Under the pieces are notes generated by a model. It was not told the DNA's origin, made no database searches, and worked only from the letters and a program-made list of their open reading frames with translations. Positions 42,303 to 42,658 of a DNA stretch of 42,658 nucleotides are shown piece after piece (the first letter of the stretch is position 1; each line of letters begins with the position of its first letter). The position numbers and the translations under genes are program-made. The DNA lies in contig NZ_JASJEB010000044.1 in assembly GCF_030064895.1 (NCBI RefSeq), forward strand, positions 1 through 42,658, in the 5' to 3' direction. The DNA comes from Crocosphaera sp. (GTDB lineage: Bacteria; Cyanobacteriota; Cyanobacteriia; Cyanobacteriales; Microcystaceae).

Positions 42303-42658
42303 AGTCTTCTCCTATTATCTTTTCAAGAAGTGTCAATAATCCAAATTTTGGGAATTCCATTTATTAGTTTGACATCCCAAATTTTTGGAGACTAATGTTG
42401 CGGAGACTGTCTCTTAATTTCTTATTTTAGCGGATTCTCTCCTAATGACCTCGTTTTATCAATCCTTCATATCTATCCGTAGAATAGCCAGAAGCAGCCG
42501 CCCAAACATGGTCAATCAATGATCATCAGAAAATTTGGGTAGAAACCCCGTCGTTCTAAGTGTCAGTAGATCACAAAGATCCTATTTGGGATTGCATGGG
42601 AGTGGGGAGCAGGGGGCAGGGGAGATTATTATAAGTCAAATTATGGCAAAAATAATCA
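42303..42658. other. Intergenic end of the window with a possible gene fragment
   Basis: No intact gene. On the minus strand 42442-42522 reads SLIDHVWAAASGYSTDRYEG, then LIKRGH and stop, bounded upstream by two TGA; this looks like the end of a former coding sequence. A G-rich tandem repeat (GGGGAGCAGGGGGCAGGGGAG) stands at 42604-42624. Confidence 0.35.

Noticed and set aside
42540-42565. IS200/IS605 end (GAAACCCCGTCGTT fragment)
   Set aside because: Only about 14 nt match from memory, without the second hairpin arm or a TnpA/TnpB gene.

Overview
The window is cyanobacterial chromosome, AT-rich, with scattered HIP1 octamers (GCGATCGC) and a gene set that fits a Crocosphaera/Cyanothece-like unicellular genus: PhoX, a two-domain PutA, a protochlorophyllide-reductase-C-terminal-like mini protein, and many toxin-antitoxin and Uma2 genes. 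The genus is inferred. No rRNA, tRNA or CRISPR array was seen.

Left part (1-11,100): after the 3' end of a ParB-like gene and a small ribbon-helix-helix regulator comes one long + strand defence-type operon. It encodes an EAD1-trypsin protein, a four-helix membrane protein, an EAD1-VMAP protein, a MoxR AAA+ ATPase and a 974-residue vWA protein ending in an FGE/C-type-lectin domain. This is the layout of the vWA-MoxR-VMAP ternary conflict systems. A complete diversity-generating retroelement (DGR) follows without a break: Avd, a DGR reverse transcriptase, a template repeat (TR, 9885-9994) and a second FGE-type target gene. Two variable repeats, VR1 (7913-8025, end of the vWA-FGE gene) and VR2 (10904-11016, end of the stand-alone FGE gene), match the TR. 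VR1 differs from it only at template adenines plus one 3-nt length change. VR2 differs at template adenines, plus one T-to-C change next to its own 3-nt length change. One retroelement therefore appears to retarget both the signalling vWA component and a free FGE protein of an NTP-dependent conflict system. This is the main result of the window.

Middle (11,100-23,400): mostly minus-strand accessory genes. They include a lone antitoxin-like protein, a secreted protein, the PCP-reductase-like mini protein, Tat-exported PhoX, a phosphorothioation-associated methyltransferase-like protein with homologous domains at both ends, a Uma2 nuclease, decayed MNT/HEPN remnants, an antitoxin whose YafQ toxin carries a nonsense codon, an HTH-NACHT NTPase (bacterial NLR type) with a repetitive segment, and an intact HicBA pair.

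Right part (23,400-42,658): housekeeping and envelope genes mixed with further defence candidates. There is PutA; a second, non-DGR reverse transcriptase of the Abi/DRT kind preceded by a 49-codon ORF; two tiny membrane proteins; a large RND efflux pump; tandem K+-channel paralogues; a sensor histidine kinase; an Sfp-type phosphopantetheinyl transferase; rmlD-rmlA for dTDP-sugar metabolism; and a membrane-anchored KAP-family P-loop NTPase. At least four small elements with perfect 12-13 bp terminal inverted repeats (MITE-like) and several G/C-rich short tandem repeats lie between genes.

Family assignments come from motifs read by eye. No database search was run.
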